Source: Icerya purchasi (Eukaryota > Arthropoda > Insecta > Hemiptera > Monophlebidae). From it: DNA of 64,000 bases. The notes under the pieces are model-generated. The model did not search any database and was not told the origin of the DNA. It was given only the letters and a program-made list of their open reading frames with translations. Within the stretch, counting starts at the first letter, position 1, and every line of letters starts with the position of its first letter. This document shows, in pieces, positions 34,580-45,329 of the stretch. The translations under genes were made by a program, and so were the position numbers. Location: contig CM077116.1 in the NCBI GenBank assembly GCA_039619475.1, positions 380,642,760-380,706,759 on the forward strand, in the 5' to 3' direction.

Positions 34580-35179
34580 AACAGGAATTACCGAACAAGA
34601 TTAAACATTGCAACGCCGCGATATACGCATACGACCCGTTCGACTTTAACGAAAAAGTTGCACCTTTGCAATATTAGCAAAATTCGTCTATCCGTGGCAC
34701 TCGATGGCAAAGTTTCGGGTATTGGAAAAAAAGGGTACGATTTTCAACATATCTTAGAATCGGGAATTAAAACGGTTCGCGATATTTCCGATTTCGAAGT
34801 CAGAAACAGCGTTACCGTTAATTTGTACTAGCTAACAATTGCCGATTACGTAACGCAGTTTGAATATCGAATCGGTGAAAACTGCCGTATAAAACGTGTA
34901 AATAACTCTAACTGAAGGAGACACTCCAATATTCTATATTGGTGTGGAGAAAAAGATGGATTGTCGCATTTCGCGTGGATAAAGAATTTTTCTCGATTAA
35001 TGAAATTAAAAATGAAAGGAAGATATTTTTGTTTCAAATGTGCCGATCCGATTTCGTCAGAAACAGCGCACGAAAATAAGAATTGCGCGAATTACGAATA
35101 TAGTTGGATCTTAATGAAAATACAAAATGCTAGGCACAGAGGGAGGGGGACAAAAAAACCCGTAAATTGTACAGGTTAA
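34580..35179 (+). pseudogene. Possible protein-primed DNA polymerase B (Polinton/adintovirus-like) fragment
   Basis: Plus-strand frames include KLHLCNISKIRLSVALDG, GYDFQHILESGIKTV and, after stops, SHFAWIKNFSRLM followed by RYFCFKCADPISSETAHENKNC. The pattern 'H-F/Y-x-x-I-K-x-x-S-R-L...Y-F-C-x-x-C...H-x4-C' resembles the zinc-finger segment ahead of the polymerase domain in type-B DNA polymerases of Polinton/Maverick elements and adintoviruses found in insects. This is a memory-based resemblance. No polymerase catalytic motif is present, and stops separate the pieces. If correct, it is a dead remnant of an integrated DNA element. Confidence 0.4.
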
Positions 35180-35551
35180 ATATAGTTTAGCATTTCTTTT
35201 TATTATACACGTATGCGACTTGTAGTTGTAAATTAACCAATTTTTTTTTTACTTCGCGCAAAATTCTATCTAGTCAATTATAATTGTGTGTTGACATTGA
35301 TATATTTTCACGCGGTATATGTTAACATCGAGCCTATTTGTAATTATCGCACTTATTTAACTTGCAAAATTTGCGCCGCTACATTCATTGTAATTACATT
35401 GTATCTGACGTATTTAATTTAAAACGACTTCGCCCCGGGTTAATTTTAATTATCTCGCGTATTCTTCATTATAGTAATAAATTGGAAAATTGTCACCGAC
35501 GTACGATGATGCTTCTTGATGACGGCGAGGAGGAAGCGCGTTGATTAAATT

Positions 35552-36309
35552 TTTTTTTTTTTCTTTGGACTCGCTGACAAAGAGCATTGTGACCCATGTT
35601 CGACAAGAAAGGAAAGTATTGCTGAATTAATTATTCAGATTCGTACGCGGTCAGACATCGCATCAATGAAGGATACAAGGGGAGCGACAACAGTTAACGA
35701 AGGAAAGGAGAGAACAGATGCAGCACTATAGGGAGCAGGAATATTAAGTCTCAGAAGTTGAGAGTAAAGAAGGAAACGTTCAGACGACAGTGTGGAGCAT
35801 TCGAAAAGTATGTGGTTAGAATTACATTCGTGGGCATCATTTGGAGGATGTAGCGGACAGTAAGGAGAGTCTGAAAATCGATAGCGAGATGAAGGAAGCA
35901 AACTATGATCGAAACGCAATCGACATAAAGAGGAAATAAAATAGCGCTGCAAAGACGGAAATTCATGGAACCAAGGATTAACTGGAATATATGGCTGAAT
36001 AGAAAGATAAAGGGAAAATTGGTTAGAAAAGGAGGAAGGATATGAGTCTGACCAAAACCTATAATGGAATTTTTTAGATAATGCAAGTAAATTATTAGCA
36101 GTGAACTTATTAATGGGGAGTCCATTAACAGCTGCACCACGAGACAACTGATCAACTCTTTCGTTTCCTTCTATACCAACATGGCCTGGAATCCAAAGGA
36201 ACTCGATCTGAATGTGGTAAGTTTGGAAGAGGTTATGGATAATCGAGCGAATACGAAGAATGATTGGATCACAAGAAGGATGAGGAAAAACAGATGAGAT
36301 AGTTTGTAT
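35552..36309 (-). mobile_element. 5-prime-truncated non-LTR element (element A-like), 11-bp target duplication
   Basis: TTGATTAAATT flanks it on both sides (35541-35551 and 36310-36320), and the T tract at 35551-35562 is its A tail on the minus strand. It carries the RNase H end and C-terminus of ORF2. It cuts the older sequence cleanly, so the pre-insertion site can be read. Confidence 0.9.
35635..36300 (-). CDS. RNase H C-terminus and zinc knuckle of a non-LTR ORF2 (partial, intact frame)
   Basis: The frame is open on the minus strand from the truncation point at about 36300 to the stop at 35635, about 220 residues. It starts inside RNase H and has EFLWIPGHVGIEGNERVDQL (36205-36150), the last catalytic block. 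The C-terminal domain follows with YCPLHPPNDAHECNSNHILFEC, a C...H...H-x4-C knuckle. There is no in-frame stop, so the copy is younger than the related one at 32794. The protein is Ser/Leu/Phe-rich like element A. The start is set by truncation, not by a Met. Confidence 0.8.
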   Translation of the reverse strand: MSSVFPHPSCDPIILRIRSIIHNLFQTYHIQIEFLWIPGHVGIEGNERVDQLSRGAAVNGLPINKFTANNLLALSKKFHYRFWSDSYPSSFSNQFSLYLSIQPYIPVNPWFHEFPSLQRYFISSLCRLRFDHSLLPSSRYRFSDSPYCPLHPPNDAHECNSNHILFECSTLSSERFLLYSQLLRLNIPAPYSAASVLSFPSLTVVAPLVSFIDAMSDRVRI

Positions 36310-36320
36310 TGATTAAATTG

Positions 36321-37749
36321 ATACGAAAAAGATTTTTAAAATCGTTAAATCGAACATTGACGACCGATATGGTTCTCGGGTTTTTCCGGATCGTTCCCTT
36401 TAGTATTTTTCGTTCGGACCGCTATTTTTTTCACCGACTCGATTCACAGTTTCATTGACCTTTTTTTTTTTTTTTTTCTTTTCGAACAAGAATGTCTCCC
36501 CTCCCCGTCACTGACCAACCGATCGTCTCTTCACCTGACCAGTCATCGTGCGCATCCCTTCTCTGGCATGATCTACGTTGATCCGTCACTCACCAGCCAG
36601 CGACAGGTTCCCACACACTCACGCACTTACCCTCTCATTACATTGTAATTAATTAATTGTATTTTTTATTTTTTTGTTTTCCCCATGTGGTTTATACATT
36701 AGATGTCCCCGCGTTCTAGAAAAATAAAAATTGCGGAGAAATGTTTATGCAATTTATTATAAAACTTGAAGAAAAGCCGTTGATTAATTAATTTATACAC
36801 TATGAACTTTATACATTGTTAACTTTATCTATACTTATTTACAATGCTTTTCGCGAACTCTTTTGTCACCTGGGTACTATTTCGTAATGGATCTCATTCA
36901 GGCTTGTTAAATTACTTGTTTCGATTATCACCTTTCTTGCTCCGTTTCCATTAGGAAAACATTACTCGTATTCACGCATGCGGCTATTATTCATTTATTC
37001 CTGTTCTCACGCCCTTTGATCTCTTTGGTTAACCACTTTTCGGGTACGCAATTTTCATTTACTTTAGGAAATGTGTCGTGCCGCCATAATGTCTATATAT
37101 ATGGATATACATATATATATATATTTTTTTTTTCTTGGAATTTGTGTATTCTCGTTATTTTATTTACTGCACGAAAACGGCTTTTGTTTGTTTCTTTCGG
37201 TTCACACGCTCAATGCCATTCGTTTTGTGAAAAGTCCGTTTAGGTCGGCGATACTCATTCTTTATCGATATACCTCTATACAACCGGTTTTCTCCGTCAA
37301 CGTACCAAGCCCTATTTTCTTTTAGCTGGTCGCCCAGGTTTCTTTTATAATTTCGGCTTGAGCAATAAACGGGAGCTGCAAGCAGTTCGCACCGACCGTC
37401 ATTTAATAAATTTTTGACCGTTCGATTTACGGTCTTTTACAATCAAGCAATTGGGTGCAAAATGCGTTTTATCGTTCTGTGTGTATCATTTTTGGTTCTA
37501 TGTCCTTTGTAGAACTATTTGCCGTTCATATTCCTTCCTATTTCTTGGAAGACACCGGTTTTGACCGCTCTTGTCTTTTTTCGGTCAACACTAGCCCGGC
37601 CCTCTAGTGTACCAGCCGATATCATTCGGCTTCATGTTTTAACAGAATCTTTTATGTCGGACATGCATTTATTTACATTATTTATACTTAACTATCACTC
37701 GACCGATATCCTTCCCATGTTCTCGCTCACCACAACGTTTTTTGTGTTC
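36321..37749. other. Non-coding, pyrimidine-rich to AT-rich
   Basis: Contains a C/T-rich block (36480-36640) and a short TA run near 37105-37125. The part from about 37000 may be the untranslated 3-prime region of the minus-strand Penelope-like copy that starts at 38637. No coding motif. Confidence 0.4.
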
Positions 37750-38637
37750 ATATTTCTATTTGATCATGGACGAGACTAACAATTTTTTACTTACTATAAG
37801 CGTCAATAAAGATTTTAAATTTTCGTGCTGTTTGCTATTAACCAGTTGCCGATTTTTTTCGGTCACGTCCATATTTTTTTCTTCTCCTTCGGTTAACGTT
37901 TCGAATAGTAGTGCTCTATTCATCATCAGAACCATAAATGAAACAACCAAGGGGAAACCAGTCCTTAAATAGACAAGCCACCATCACGTCCGACCTTCTG
38001 ATTGGCTAATGCTATTTCCACTTTTTATTAGGCCGATAACTGTCTTCCAGTTTGATTTAATACCGTCATCTTTATTAAAATTTTTATATTTTTCTATTTC
38101 AATCGCCTCTCTGATTAGACGTTTACTTGCGTTTTCGATTTTTGCTAATATTTTTGTGTCTTGAAACGTTATCTCGTGCGTTCTACGTGTTCAGCCACCG
38201 TGGATTTTTCAATACTTCTATGTCGACAGTCTGCTTCGTGCTCTTTAATTCTTACATTCACTGCTCTACCAGTTTGTCCCACATAACTTAACACGAACAC
38301 GAAAGTCTATATACACCTGCTGCATGTAACGGAGGTAAGTCGTCCTTATTGTTCTTTAAGAAATTATTTATTTTTTTGTTGGTTCCAAAAACTGGGCGAA
38401 TTTTATTTTTTCTTAAAATACGGCCGATTTTGTCTGCAATGTTCTTAATGTACGGCAACGTGATATTCGTAATCTACTCATTTTCTTTTTCTGCCTCTTC
38501 ATTTTTCATTTTCGCTTTCCGAAATTTATTTATTAATCTTTCCGCTTCAAATTTCTTACGCCCATTTTCCAACATCGCATTTTTTATATTTCTTATTTCT
38601 TCTTCGATATTTTCTTGATCACACATCAAAACTGACC
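37750..38637 (-). mobile_element. Penelope-like element copy, minus strand, RT core deleted
   Basis: 37930-38623 is the reverse complement of 39216-39916 with few differences, and 37850-37930 matches 41771-41870 inverted. On the minus strand it begins with the first bases of RT motif A (GGTCAGTTTTGATGTG, 38637-38622) and then jumps directly to the sequence found at 39216 in the other copy. This deletes about 550 bp of the RT core at a TGTG microhomology. The GIY-YIG endonuclease part and 3-prime sequence are retained. Confidence 0.85.
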
Positions 38638-38640
38638 CTC

Positions 38641-39916
38641 GAGGAGAACGATTTAATGGTCAGTTTTGATGTGGTGTCCCTATTTACGAATGTTCCAGTT
38701 CCGGAAACCATTCAGTTAATAAAGGAGATGAAAGTAGACAAATTAATTGTGGATTTGACCGAAACAGTAGTACGCGCGAATGTGTTCACCTTCAGCGAAA
38801 AAATCTACAAACAAAATGATGGGATGGCGATGGGCTCACGTCTAACACCGATTTTCGCGAACATCTTTATGGAAGATTTAGAAAAGAAAATCGTTAAAAA
38901 GTGGTCCCCGAAGTTGTGGGTGCGTTATGTGGATGACACGTTTGTGGTGTGGCAGTATGGTAAAGAGAAAATAACGGAAATTCTCGCGGATCTAAACAGC
39001 TTTCATCAAAATATTAAATTTACTGTGGAAGAGGAGAAGAATGGTACGTTACCGATTTTAGATGTATTGGTGGAAAAAATTCAATCAGAGATGTAAAAAC
39101 TTCAGTGTTTCGCAAACCAACCCATATTGACAAGTAAACACAAGGATTCGCACCATTGTCCTAGTCAAAAGTATGGAGTGTTTAAAACTTTTTGTTAAGG
39201 AGGGCAGAAAAAGTCTGTGATCAAGAAAATATCGAAGAAGAAATAAGAAATGTAAAAAATGCGATGTTGGAAAATGGTTGTAAGAGATTTGAAGCGGAAA
39301 AATTAATAAATAAATTTCGGAAAGCGAAAATGAAAAATGAAAAATGAAGAGGCAGAAAAAGAAAATGAGTAGATTACGAATATCACGTTGCCGTACATTA
39401 AGAACATTGCAGACAAAATCGGCCGTATTTTAAGAAAAAATAAAATTCGCCCAGTTTTTGGAACCAACAAAAAAATAAATAATTTCTTAAAGAACAATAA
39501 GGACGACTTACCTCCGTTACATGCAGCAGGTGTATATAGACTTTCGTGTTCGTGTTAAGTTATGTGGGACAAACTGGTAGAGCAGTGAATGTAAGAATTA
39601 AAGAGCACGAAGCAGACTGTCGACATAGAAGTATTGAAAAATCCACGGTGGCTGAACACGTAGAACGCACGAGATAACGTTTCAAGACACAAAAATATTA
39701 GCAAAAATCGAAAACGCAAGTAAACGTCTAATCAGAGAGGCGATTGAAATAGAAAAATATAAAAATTTTAATAAAGATGACGGTATTAAATCAAACTGGA
39801 AGACAGTTATCGGCCTAATAAAAAGTGGAAATAGCATTAGCCAATCAGAAGGTCGGACGTGATGGTGGCTTGTCTATTTAAGGACTGGTTTCCCCTTGGT
39901 TGTTTCATTTATGGTT
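38641..39916 (+). mobile_element. Penelope-like element, plus strand (RT and GIY-YIG endonuclease); continues at 41771-41880
   Basis: The RT frame 38656-39096 carries motif A (VSFDVVSLFTNVPV), motif B (GMAMGSRLTPIFANIFMEDL) and motif C (RYVDDTFVVW), in the form diagnostic of Penelope-like rather than LINE reverse transcriptases. After a frameshift come PTHIDK, a Lys/Glu-rich helix, PYIKNIADKIGRILRKNKI-type blocks, and GVYRLSCSC plus YVGQTGRAVNVRIKEHEADC (39528-39625). The last is the GIY-YIG endonuclease with its GVY...YVG, Arg and Glu-His motifs. The N-terminal region before motif A is missing: the copy starts at the inversion junction. Stops and shifts past 39096 make it inactive. A jockey-type element splits its 3-prime end at 39916. 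Confidence 0.85.
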
Positions 39917-41770
39917 TTGTTAAATAAAAAATCGAAAGAGCTAAAAATTTGACTTAAAAATACCAAAAATGAATCCTTCCAAAGCTGCCTGCAGGAACTT
40001 TCACCCACGGAGGCGACAAATTACAGCAGCTGGAAAGTGATCAAAAGCCGAAATAAACTCACTCAACCCCTTCCCCCAATTCGCAAACCCGATGGTACAT
40101 GGGCTAGAACTGATGAAGAAAAAGTCGAGGAATTTGCCAAATATTTTTCTGATGTTTTTAAGCCAAATTTACAATTAAACGACGAAACCGATATACATGA
40201 TTTTTTAAGTGTACCTTTACAGTTAGGCCCTCCTATTGCGCCAACGTCTCCCAGCGAAATCAAATACGCAATTACTAAACTTAATAATAAAAAAAGTCCG
40301 GGTTTTGATTTAATTACCAATAAATTATTATCTGAGCTACCAAAAAAAGGTATATTATTTCTCACAAATATGTTTAACGCTGTTCTTCGTCTGAAGTATT
40401 TTCCATTATCCTGGAAATTGGCGCAAATAGTAGTTGTACCAAAGCCCGGTAAGGCACCGGATGAGGTTTCATCCTATAGACCAATTTCCTTGCTCCTGAT
40501 CCTTTCAAAACTCCTTGAAAAAATAATTTTAAAGCGGTTGAATCGTATTTTAAATGCGGAACATATTGTTCCTGAACATCAATTTGGATTCAGAAAAAGA
40601 CATTCGACCATTGAACAGGTACACCGAATTGTGCATACTATTCAAGAAAGTCTTGCAACTAAGCAAATATGCACGGGTGTGTTCCTAGATGTCAAACAAG
40701 CCTTTGATAAGGTATGGCATCATGGTCTGCTATATAAACTTAAAAAAATAGTGCCGCATCCTTTGTACCTTCTTTTAAAATCCTACCTTGAAGATCGCAC
40801 ATGCCAGGTTAAAATTCTAAATCAATATTCTGAAATCTATCCTGTATCTGCTGGCGTGCCACAAGGAAGTGTCTTGGGCCCGGTGCTTTACTTAATCTAC
40901 TCTGCCGATTTTTCAGTTGATAATAGCGTGATAACAGCTACGTTTGCAGACGATACAGCACTATTAGCTACCGGTAAAGACAATAGTGAAACTTGGAATA
41001 AATTGAAAAAAACTTTATCGGAAGTGGAAAACTGGCTGAGTCGTTGGCGTATTAGAGTAAACGAAAGTAAATGTACGCAAGTAGACTTCACGTTGCGAAA
41101 TTTTACGTATCAGTCGTTAAAAATAAATGGGGTGGTTATCAACCAGGATAAAGATGTAAAATACTTAGGCATTCATTTAGATCGTAAATTAACATGGCAA
41201 AAGCATATTATCCAAAAAAGAAAACATCTAGATATAAGATTGCAAGAATTAAATCGGCTTCTTCTTGGCAGGTACTCCAGTTTATCATTGGAAAATAAAC
41301 TCTTAGTGTACAAAATAATTATAAAGCCCGTTTGGGCATACGGTTTAATGTTGTGCGGTTGTGCAAAAGATACACACATAAACAAGATACAACGGTTCCA
41401 GAACAAGGCTATAAGGCTGATAGTCTCACCACCCTGGTACGTATCTAACCATACTCTACATCAAGACTTAAATATCCCATATGTGAAAGACGAGATCAAT
41501 CGAGCTGCTAAGCGATACATAGGCCGCTTGGAGTCTCACACAAACGTTTTGGCGATCAATCTTCTTGATAATAGTCTTGATGTTCGAAGGTTAAAACGTA
41601 GTCGACCGTTTGATCTGGCCTAGTTTTATGTTACTAAAATTTCAGTGGGGTCCATCGCTAGATGCTAACCCCTAACAAGTTATTTTCGCGTTACAGTCCA
41701 ATTGCTGGATGGCCTTCTGGCCAGTTGTAATTTGTATTTTTTTTTAAAAAAAAAAAAAAAAAAAAAAATG
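39917..41770 (+). mobile_element. Jockey-type non-LTR element inserted in the Penelope-like element
   Basis: ATGGTT occurs on both sides (39911-39916 and 41771-41776). The inverted Penelope-like copy at 37.9 kb shows the uninterrupted sequence across this point, which proves insertion. The element is 5-prime truncated, has a long intact RT ORF, about 120 bp of 3-prime UTR and an A tail (about 41745-41768). Confidence 0.9.
40037..41623 (+). CDS. Jockey-clade reverse transcriptase (ORF2, 5-prime truncated, intact frame)
   Basis: 528 residues from the first Met; the frame is open further upstream to about 39952, and the real start with the endonuclease is lost. RT landmarks: the NKKSPGFDLI region (84-93), VVVPKPGKAPDEVSSYRPIS (132-151), motif A LDVKQAFDKVW (217-227), motif B GVPQGSVLGPVL (273-284), motif C FADDT (303-307), and LGIHLDRKLTWQKH in the thumb (about 377-390). 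Catalytic Asp residues in A and C are present. No RNase H follows, as expected for the Jockey clade. The absence of stops makes it the youngest-looking retroelement in the window. It would reverse-transcribe its RNA at a nicked target, but lacks its own endonuclease. It is a mobile-element gene, not a host gene. Confidence 0.93.
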   Translation: MIKSRNKLTQPLPPIRKPDGTWARTDEEKVEEFAKYFSDVFKPNLQLNDETDIHDFLSVPLQLGPPIAPTSPSEIKYAITKLNNKKSPGFDLITNKLLSELPKKGILFLTNMFNAVLRLKYFPLSWKLAQIVVVPKPGKAPDEVSSYRPISLLLILSKLLEKIILKRLNRILNAEHIVPEHQFGFRKRHSTIEQVHRIVHTIQESLATKQICTGVFLDVKQAFDKVWHHGLLYKLKKIVPHPLYLLLKSYLEDRTCQVKILNQYSEIYPVSAGVPQGSVLGPVLYLIYSADFSVDNSVITATFADDTALLATGKDNSETWNKLKKTLSEVENWLSRWRIRVNESKCTQVDFTLRNFTYQSLKINGVVINQDKDVKYLGIHLDRKLTWQKHIIQKRKHLDIRLQELNRLLLGRYSSLSLENKLLVYKIIIKPVWAYGLMLCGCAKDTHINKIQRFQNKAIRLIVSPPWYVSNHTLHQDLNIPYVKDEINRAAKRYIGRLESHTNVLAINLLDNSLDVRRLKRSRPFDLA

Positions 41771-41880
41771 ATGGTTCCGATGATGAATAGAGCACTACTA
41801 TTCGAAATGTCAACCGAAAGAAAAAATATGGACGTGTTTGTTAGCGAAAAAAATCGACAACTGAATAATATAACCGCCTC
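41771..41880 (+). mobile_element. 3-prime continuation of the Penelope-like element
   Basis: Reads MMNRALLFE, then NMDV and EKNRQL, the inverse match of the minus-strand copy at 37850-37945. It completes the Penelope-like element to the right of the jockey-type insertion. Confidence 0.8.
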
Positions 41881-44066
41881 TAAGTCTTCTTTGCAGACAT
41901 GCTCTCCTTTGTTTTGTCAACAATATATTTTTTAACAGCTCAATATTGTTAACTATGCCGTTTTTCATAATATAAATAGTGCTTTTGTCGGGAACGTATT
42001 CTAACCGATACATATATACCATCCAATATACGAATTTCGATTTTTTTTTTTTTTCATATTACCGATTTAGAAGCGGTAAAAATTTATTCATTAATACTAG
42101 TATAAGGTAAAAGTACATTAAAAGGAATAATTTGAAATTATGAAATAGACGAATAATACACGTAAAAACTATAAATTGTCGTCTCAATCAGACATCGGAG
42201 AAATGTCCTGCTTTTTTACTGAAACCGTGTCACACAATTTAAAAGTTCACGTAATAAGCAGTGTATATAGGTTTTGGTAATTATAAAACTAAAGGAAAAA
42301 CCGCTTTTGATCAAAAACAAAAATTTTTTGCTGGTATATACTCAATGTTGTTTAATAAAAAATTTTCATTTTTCACAACTGCTACGTTATTTCTGATTTC
42401 TAATTAACGAGAGTGGTCGTCAGACGTAAATTGCTGTTGCTTTGACGTAATTTTAAAGGTACTTTTATTTTTTCTCATCTAGAAGGAAAATAATTAAAAA
42501 TTTAACTAAACTTAACATATAGACATTAGGCAATAATTTCAACCATTCTACTTGGGGTAACTTCAAATATTTGTCATTTCCTGTGTACTATCGACAGGAA
42601 ACAAAAGATTTATGCGAATTAAATTTTTTCAAATGCTTGTAGTAAATTTGAAAATTATAAAATGTTTGCTTTTTTAAAAAATATATTTTCAAAATCAAAG
42701 AAATATCTGAATTCCTTGCACAATTCGAGATGAAAGCTGTAGTTCAGGAAAAAACAAAGTAGATAAATTACGCTTGGACCGCCGGTAACCAAAAATGATA
42801 CGCGTTCGTTCATTTTTGTTGTGAAATTCCGTTCGAGAATTTTCTAAAATTTAGAATATTTCTTATAAAATGAGTGAAAAAACTCGTAATAAAATCTGCA
42901 TTGACTATTTTGTTAATTGCGTGATATTTCACATTAAGAAATTATTATGTATTTTATCGAATCCGCGCTATTCCTTTCGCCATCTGTTCTAGAAATATGA
43001 CTCGTTAGACGTAAATTTTACGTATAATTTTTTTTCTTTATCCAAAACCTCCGTATCACTGGACCTTTTAATTACTTTGCCGTGCGGTTCGACACAATCT
43101 AACTGCCTCTTTTTTTCGACTCTCCTGCCTATAGGTACTGGTGACCGAAATATACAATTATTTTACCGAGATTCGACATGATCTAGAATGGTTTTTTTAT
43201 TACACTATTCGCGAATTTCCTCTTCATCTTACACGTATTTTTATAACTTTATCCCTCCTTCATTATCTACGGCTAATATATCCACTGTACAAATTAACTA
43301 TTTACACGGTTTAAAACTGCAAATAACGCTACAAATAGTTCTCTGTTAAATAGTTTTCAGTACGTCATTTTATGATACCAATTCGAATACACACGAAATT
43401 AATTTCATAATTTTAAACGAATGTTATATGCCCCGTCGTGTATATTAATAAATTTTCAACAGCAGCCGTCTTGCTTCGGCGATCAAAATAGTTTCCCTGA
43501 AGAGGCAAAGTTAGATGTCTCCCCCCTCCTCCCAAAAAGAGGAAAAAAAACAAATATTAAAAAATACTAGTTTACAATACCCCCCCCCCTTTTTTTTTTT
43601 GTTATTTTTAGTTTATTAACTATGCATATTTTAATAATACAAAAAATTATATAAATATTATTTTTATTATACAGGCGTTTACGTTACCCGTAACATTTAC
43701 TTTCTTTTGTTACAGTGTTCATGTGAACTTAAAGAATTGTAAAAGAAACAAAAAAAGCAAAAAACAGCAATGGTATCTGTTTCCGGTGTTGTTTTTGTAT
43801 ACTTTTACTTTTTTTGTTATTACTTCTGTTACTGATACAATTATGTACTTATTACAAAGTTCCATTTTGTTACAATCGCTTTGTAAATTGTAGAAGAACT
43901 GTAGCCTACATTTTTTAAGGGTAATAGAAATTAAATTTCGATTATTCCGTATAAATGTGTTTTTATTTCATTTTTTTTTTTTTTTTTTTTTTTTTAGAAT
44001 ATCTTTTTAAATTTACTATTTTTAATGAACTTTCAAGTAATCGACCTTTAAAAACGGTTTAAGATA
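41881..44066. other. Non-coding, AT-rich; 3-prime flank of the desaturase gene
   Basis: No ORF with recognisable motifs. Homopolymer tracts occur at 43576-43600 (C then T) and 43970-43995 (T). Part of it next to 44066 may be desaturase 3-prime UTR on the minus strand. Confidence 0.4.
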
Positions 44067-44072
44067 TTTATT
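44067..44072 (-). terminator. Candidate polyadenylation signal of the desaturase gene
   Basis: AATAAA on the minus strand 224 bp past the stop codon. In AT-rich DNA such a hexamer is common, and others occur further on, so this is only a candidate. Confidence 0.3.
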
Positions 44073-44295
44073 TTGTACAGTAGCTAACATATATCTAAAT
44101 AATTAAATCGCTATAAATAATTAAAATGCAGTTAACATTTATTACAGTTAATTTCTTATAATGTAAAATTTAGTCGGAATATTTTTATCTTATACGATAT
44201 GTCGATAGGGGAGTAACGTGTACCATTTCACAGGCGATGAAATGATTCTCGATACACTTGGACAAAAGGGCAGCAATACTGCAACGAATATCAGT

Positions 44296-44617
44296 TCAAT
44301 TGACGATGGCTGCTTTCTTCTCTTCGTCCGGCATATCTTTGTCGCCCCAACCCCACGAATTTGAACTATGCAAACTGTGATGAGATCCGTCGCCAGTTCG
44401 GTGCGCCCGTTTAGCTATTAATTTTTCCGGTACGGTTTTACGGTCGTATGCCCAGCCGATCAGTGCGAATAAATCGATGAACGCGGTTGCAATATTCAAA
44501 AGATAGTACGAAAACTCGGCGTTTTTATAGTCCCACGGGAACACGTGATGATAATTGTGCCATCCGTCGCCAAATGTGGCTGCTGATACTATCAAATTTT
44601 CAGTCGGATTAATGTTT
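44296..44617 (-). CDS. Acyl-CoA delta-9 desaturase, last coding exon
   Basis: Terminal exon of a membrane stearoyl/acyl-CoA desaturase, the di-iron ER enzyme that puts the first double bond into fatty acyl-CoA. It starts after a TTTTTTCAG acceptor, supplies the third base of a Lys codon, and runs through NINPTENLIVSAATFGDGWH to the third histidine box HNYHH and VFPWDYK. A transmembrane-like helix (YYLLNIATAFIDLFALIGWA) and a basic/acidic tail ending KAAIVN-stop (TGA at 44296-44298) follow. With the exons at 49659-49844 and 59986-60322 it gives about 281 C-terminal residues, against about 350 for the family, so roughly 70 N-terminal residues lie in exons outside the window. Frame and histidine boxes are intact, so the gene is probably active. 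Which insect Desat paralogue it is cannot be told. Confidence 0.95.
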
Positions 44618-45329
44618 CTGAAAAAATTCAGCCAGCGATCGTAATTAATGTTTTACAGTCGTTAAAATCGATTTTGTTTAATGTAATTTCGATAGAAGTA
44701 AATTGGAGCGAGATGAAAAATGAGATTTTCGTTATTAAGCAAGTTAAAAATATACCCTATGAAACTTCATACACCTGTTCGGTTTTTAATTTTTCTGCTT
44801 GGAAAAAACGTTTCTATTTACTGATGAATAAAAATAAACGTTTGTGTTTGAGGTAAAGTGTAAGCCGTAACTTCACAATTCCCGATACGAAGTCAAGGGT
44901 GTGGAACTTTCTTCACTAAATTTGCTTCGTCGGTGGTGGTTTCTGTTTGGGAAGTTATTGATTGTTGCGGTTATTAAAGCTGCATTCAATCGACAGGTGA
45001 ACTTTTATTTACGATTTTGTATTTTTTCTTGCATCGTTTACTTTCGAAGTATATTTCAAGTTTACTGTTTTAAATATTTTATTTTTTAATAAGCGACTGT
45101 GTACAAATCTCTTAATAATTACTTTTTAGAAGATTAGTGGCAACATTTACAATTCCAAATCCCCGAACAATGAATTCCTCACTATTTTTATGATTTAGGA
45201 AAATTTTTCCTACAAAAAACTTAAAAAAACGATTAAATAAATCATTCTATATATATCTATATCTATGTATATATATATATATATATATATATTTATGTAT
45301 ATCTCTATAATAAAGCGCCAAGGAAATAA

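Noticed and set aside
38349..38618. Hydrophobic plus-strand ORF resembling a membrane protein (also at 39303-39497, minus)
   Set aside because: Both are antisense readings of the Penelope-like C-terminal region in the two inverted copies.
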